From positions 310,001-374,000 of the forward strand of contig JACJID010000007.1 in the NCBI GenBank assembly GCA_014138725.1: a DNA stretch of 64,000 bases. Reading direction: 5' to 3'. Numbering within the stretch: position 1 is the stretch's first letter; each line of letters starts with the position of its first letter. Below the pieces are notes generated by a model. The model searched no databases and was not told where the DNA came from. It was given only the letters and a program-made list of their open reading frames with translations. This DNA comes from Kutzneria viridogrisea. Lineage in GTDB: Bacteria; Actinomycetota; Actinomycetes; Mycobacteriales; Pseudonocardiaceae. Shown here in pieces: positions 63,814-64,000 of this stretch. Position numbers and translations under genes: made by a program.

Positions 63814-64000
63814 TCATGCTGCTGTGGGGGCGGGGCCGGCCCCAGCGTGGTTGGCGTTGGCTGCGGATGCCGTGGGTACGGTGGTAGGTCGCAGGCACCC
63901 GGGCGGGGTGCTTCTCACGAGTCCAGCAGGTGCCCCGAACTGGTCGAAGGTGAAACACCGGTTGGGGAACCTGCTGGTCACCTCCTCGATCCGGTCCAGT
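63814..64000 (-). pseudogene. IS630-like transposase fragment at the window edge
   Basis: The minus strand reads LDRIEEVTSRFPNRCFTFDQ then FG, like the catalytic-domain start of some IS630 transposases. The frame then loses similarity and stops at 63814. The rest lies outside the window or is lost. Confidence 0.6.

Noticed and set aside
1-64000. CRISPR arrays, tRNA or rRNA genes
   Set aside because: No regularly spaced short repeats, cloverleaf sequences or rRNA-like tracts were seen by eye; tRNAscan and CRISPR software were not run.

Overview
The window is high-GC DNA with actinomycete codon bias. The gene set (large NRPS, several TetR regulators, P450s, secreted proteins) and the IS630/IS5 debris suggest a filamentous actinomycete, perhaps of the Pseudonocardiaceae; nothing here fixes the genus. 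The central 40 kb (about 8.1-48.2 kb) is a non-ribosomal peptide locus on the minus strand. In transcription order it holds a beta-lactamase/PBP-fold hydrolase, a five-module NRPS, a second five-module NRPS, an MFS exporter and an MbtH-like protein, ending at a hairpin terminator.

I read the assembly line as A-T / C-A-T-E / C-A-T-E / C-A-T-E / C-A-T // C-A-T-E / C-A-T / C-A-T-E / C-A-T / C-A-T-E. There is no thioesterase domain. The last protein ends in an epimerization domain, and the gene next to the first NRPS encodes a protein with the SxxK, Tyr and HxG motifs of the PBP-type (SurE-like) stand-alone peptide cyclases. These cyclases release peptides with a D-configured C-terminal residue. 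The predicted product is a decapeptide with an L-D-D-D-L-D-L-D-L-D pattern, probably cyclized head to tail. Three modules have Val-like pockets (3, 4, 6), module 7 has the standard Thr code, and modules 8-10 have an acid-rich pocket suited to a basic or amide side chain. Modules 1 and 5 share a related unassigned pocket, and module 2 is unassigned. Two pairs of near-identical 1.2-kb A-domain segments with distinctive codon usage point to recent recombination in the A domains.

Left flank (0-8.1 kb): a partial SAM methyltransferase overlapping a diiron acyl-ACP-desaturase-like gene; two divergent P450s; a FusB-like zinc-finger protein, TetR regulator and SGNH hydrolase in one run; and a NiCoT-type permease behind a clear cobalamin riboswitch, so probably a cobalt importer.

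Right flank (48.2-57.3 kb): a methyltransferase with a double palindrome over its start, an LLM flavin oxidoreductase, a secreted HNH nuclease, a GH114-like lipoprotein, a candidate kinase-fold toxin with an overlapping small partner gene, a cyclase-family hydrolase and a small lipoprotein.

The last part (57.2-64 kb) is rich in mobile-element debris. It has IS5 and IS630 fragments, a multicopper-oxidase stump, an inverted duplication, a 57-nt perfect hairpin, and one intact IS630-family element inserted exactly in the stop codon of an SDR gene. Between these lie TetR-controlled genes whose palindromic operators are visible. No rRNA, tRNA or CRISPR array was recognised.
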